DNA of 7,561 nt from NCBI GenBank assembly GCA_028817635.1, contig JAPPPH010000299.1:1-7561 (forward strand), written 5' to 3'. Source of the stretch: Verrucomicrobiales bacterium. Its GTDB lineage: Bacteria > Verrucomicrobiota > Verrucomicrobiia > Limisphaerales > UBA1096. The notes below the pieces were generated by a model that had not been told where the DNA came from, made no database searches, and saw only the letters and a list, made by a program, of their open reading frames with translations. Below are positions 6,135 through 7,561 of this stretch, in pieces (the first letter of the stretch is position 1; each line of letters starts with the position of its first letter). Position numbers and translations under genes: made by a program.

Positions 6135-6558
6135 CGTGAACGTTTGGCTGGCCCTGAGCCTGTCCGGCCATCAACACCACACGACAGCCGTAAATTGGTT
6201 CGAAAGCTTGAATCAACCAAAGTCCGTTGCATTTTGCAGGGCAACCCAACAGGGATTTCTTCGGCTGCTTACTTCTGAAACCATCTGGCAAGCCGTCGGC
6301 AAACCGCCCATGACCAACCGTGCGGCCCTTGACTTGTACGATCAACTGCTGGCGGATGATCGGGTTCACTTCATCGGAGAATCGATCGGCACGGAAACAA
6401 GCTGGCGAAAGTTCGCCTCGATCGACACCGCATCACCCAAGGTCTGGATGGACGCCTACTTGGCCGGACTTGCAAAGACTCAGGGCTTCACGTTGGTCAC
6501 ACTCGACAGTGGTTTCGCTAAATTCGATGGGCTGGACTGGAGGCTGTTGACTTCCTAA
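6121..6558 (+). CDS. PIN-domain toxin, VapC-like ribonuclease
   Basis: A 145-residue protein starting MNLCDVNVWLALSLSGHQHH. It matches the layout of the PIN toxin group often labelled TIGR00028: D5 in the opening DVNVWLAL strand, W26-F27 in the first helix region, then ATQQGFLRLLT at about 41-51, D111 in MDAYLAGLA, and D129 in TLDSGF. These acidic residues would hold the metal ions for RNA cleavage; VapC toxins usually cut tRNA or rRNA and stop translation. The position near Gln43/Gln44 where many PIN proteins have a glutamate lacks an acid, which may be a subgroup feature. The start overlaps the antitoxin by 14 nt and has no Shine-Dalgarno sequence, so translation likely depends on the upstream gene. 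The esterase gene converges on it with a 23-nt gap. Family is well supported; target RNA is unknown. Confidence 0.88.
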   Translation: MNLCDVNVWLALSLSGHQHHTTAVNWFESLNQPKSVAFCRATQQGFLRLLTSETIWQAVGKPPMTNRAALDLYDQLLADDRVHFIGESIGTETSWRKFASIDTASPKVWMDAYLAGLAKTQGFTLVTLDSGFAKFDGLDWRLLTS

Positions 6559-6581
6559 TCACCGGGCAGAGCACCGCCCCT

Positions 6582-7490
6582 TCAGGGAACTTGCTTCTGG
6601 AAAGATTTCGTCCAGTTAATGAACTGCTGGTGTTGGTCGGCTTGGAAGCGGTTGGTGTCGTCGGGGGATTGCCAGGTCAACGCCGCCTCCGCCTGCTTCG
6701 GCTTGGCCAAGCGCAGTTGCTTGATCGCCTCGGTGATGGCGCTGTGATCGGCGAAACGGTCGCGCTTGGGCGTGACGATGAGGCACGGCTTGGGCAGCAC
6801 TTGGCCAAGCACGTCGTGGTAGTCGAACGGAATGTCTCCCTCGCGACCATCGAACCATCCCAGCCTCGGTTGCAGCGCGTGCAGTTCCCACAACCGCCGG
6901 TTGCCTCCGGTCGCGGTTGTCTTGGTCACGTCACGTAGCGGTGTCCATCCGCTAAAGCAGGCGACCCCGGCCACGCGATCGTCCAAGGCGCCGGTGTACA
7001 TCGCCGTTAACGCCCCGATAGAGTAGCCGAGGAGGAAGACCCGGTCTCGGTCGAGTTCAGGGATCGCCCCGCTCGAGGCGCCCTTCCCCTCGACCGCGAA
7101 GCTCACCGCGTCCCGAGCGTCCATCACCATCCGGCCGAGGCGCGACCAACGAGGGTGGTGCTCATAAAAATCACTGCCCTCCAGCAGCCGCAGGCCAAAG
7201 CCGCACTGATCGTAGGCGATCACCGCGAATCCATTCTCGGCCATCCGATGGTACACGGTGGTGCCCTGCACGCCGTAGCTTTCGTTGTAGCCGCTGTGGT
7301 ACGAGAGCGGGTGCAGCCAGATCACCACCGGCATTTTCTCCGCTTGGCCTTCCTTGAAAAACAGGTTGCCACGCACGCCCTGACCAAAGCGGATCGGCAC
7401 CCGCCGCACGCCCTTGGGCGTCCATCGATCGTGCGTCATCAGCTCCGACTCGGCAGCGGTCAGGAACTCCGGTTGCTCCGGCTTGGGCAA
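6582..7490 (-). CDS. Alpha/beta hydrolase, dienelactone hydrolase/esterase-like
   Basis: About 302 residues from TTG 7490. Elements of a serine hydrolase are in order: oxyanion-region VVIWLHPLS (about 55-63), AYDQCGFGLR (92-101), nucleophile elbow LLGYSIGA with Ser157, an acid in TPKRDRFAD (Asp244 or Asp248), and His287 in DQHQQFINW. The layout resembles acetyl-xylan-esterase or dienelactone-hydrolase-like proteins common in Planctomycetes and Verrucomicrobia, so it may remove acyl groups from carbohydrate; the substrate is not known. The start is doubtful. There is no ATG before residue 18, and the TTG has GGAG only 3 nt upstream. The same frame stays open and protein-like back to a TAA at 7557-7559. 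The N-terminus, possibly with a signal peptide or extra domain, may lie past the window edge. No signal peptide is seen in the part shown. Confidence 0.85.
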   Translation of the reverse strand: MPKPEQPEFLTAAESELMTHDRWTPKGVRRVPIRFGQGVRGNLFFKEGQAEKMPVVIWLHPLSYHSGYNESYGVQGTTVYHRMAENGFAVIAYDQCGFGLRLLEGSDFYEHHPRWSRLGRMVMDARDAVSFAVEGKGASSGAIPELDRDRVFLLGYSIGALTAMYTGALDDRVAGVACFSGWTPLRDVTKTTATGGNRRLWELHALQPRLGWFDGREGDIPFDYHDVLGQVLPKPCLIVTPKRDRFADHSAITEAIKQLRLAKPKQAEAALTWQSPDDTNRFQADQHQQFINWTKSFQKQVP

Positions 7491-7561
7491 GTTCTCCGTC
7501 GCTTGGCCAAGCGACCAGAGGATGCGCTGCCGAACCGGCGCCGCGGGGGCGATTTTTTATT

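Larger units (their letters stand above)
981..7511. repeat. Iterated palindrome CTTGGCCAAG, eight exact copies
   Basis: The 10-bp perfect palindrome occurs at 981-990, 1915-1924, 2212-2221, 4238-4247, 4341-4350, 6702-6711, 6800-6809 and 7502-7511. Two more sites have the inner TTGGCCAA with one end changed (301-310, 1717-1726). Seven of the eight have G in front; four extend to GCTTGGCCAAGC, and the copy at 4338-4353 is a 16-bp palindrome. Copies lie in the ankyrin, sulfatase and esterase genes and one intergenic gap. Within genes they are read in different frames, giving L-G-Q or L-A-K, so protein sequence does not explain them. Confidence 0.85.

Overview
The window looks like chromosomal DNA of a Verrucomicrobiota bacterium or a close PVC relative. 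The evidence is GC-rich coding sequence, a secreted ankyrin protein ending in a C-terminal beta domain of verrucomicrobial style, a formylglycine sulfatase beside a GH16 glycoside hydrolase, a PIN-domain toxin-antitoxin pair and a dienelactone-hydrolase-like esterase. Start codons have weak or no Shine-Dalgarno sequence. The assignment rests on protein style alone, because there is no rRNA or other marker here.

Layout. Bases 1-792 (minus) hold the first 264 codons of a membrane-anchored protein of unknown function that runs off the left edge. Bases 889-3354 (minus) hold a large exported ankyrin-repeat protein; its reading frame continues in phase past its TAA to 802, only 9 nt before the start of the membrane protein, so the two probably form an operon. 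Divergent from it, 3442-4230 (plus) encodes a GH16 laminarinase-like enzyme interrupted by an in-frame TAG at codon 41. It is followed at 4293-5780 by an exported type I sulfatase. The 62-nt spacer between them contains nested complementary segments, and one hairpin ends exactly at the sulfatase AUG. Bases 5865-6558 (plus) carry a type II toxin-antitoxin operon (ribbon-helix-helix-like antitoxin, PIN toxin) with a likely operator upstream. Bases 6582-7490 (minus) carry an alpha/beta hydrolase converging on the toxin gene; its true N-terminus is uncertain. Apart from the repeat-rich coding regions there is no gene-free stretch over 300 bases, and I see no tRNA, rRNA, CRISPR array or insertion sequence.

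How the parts relate. GH16 enzyme plus sulfatase suggests degradation of a sulfated or mixed marine-type polysaccharide outside the cytoplasm. The ankyrin protein and membrane protein may form a separate envelope unit. The toxin-antitoxin pair is a self-contained module.

Two signals go beyond ordinary annotation. First, the palindrome CTTGGCCAAG occurs eight times exactly, inside and between unrelated genes, like a highly iterated palindrome. Second, two neighbouring divergent genes each carry a phase-preserving internal stop codon (TAA, TAG) with recognisable homologous protein continuing on the far side.
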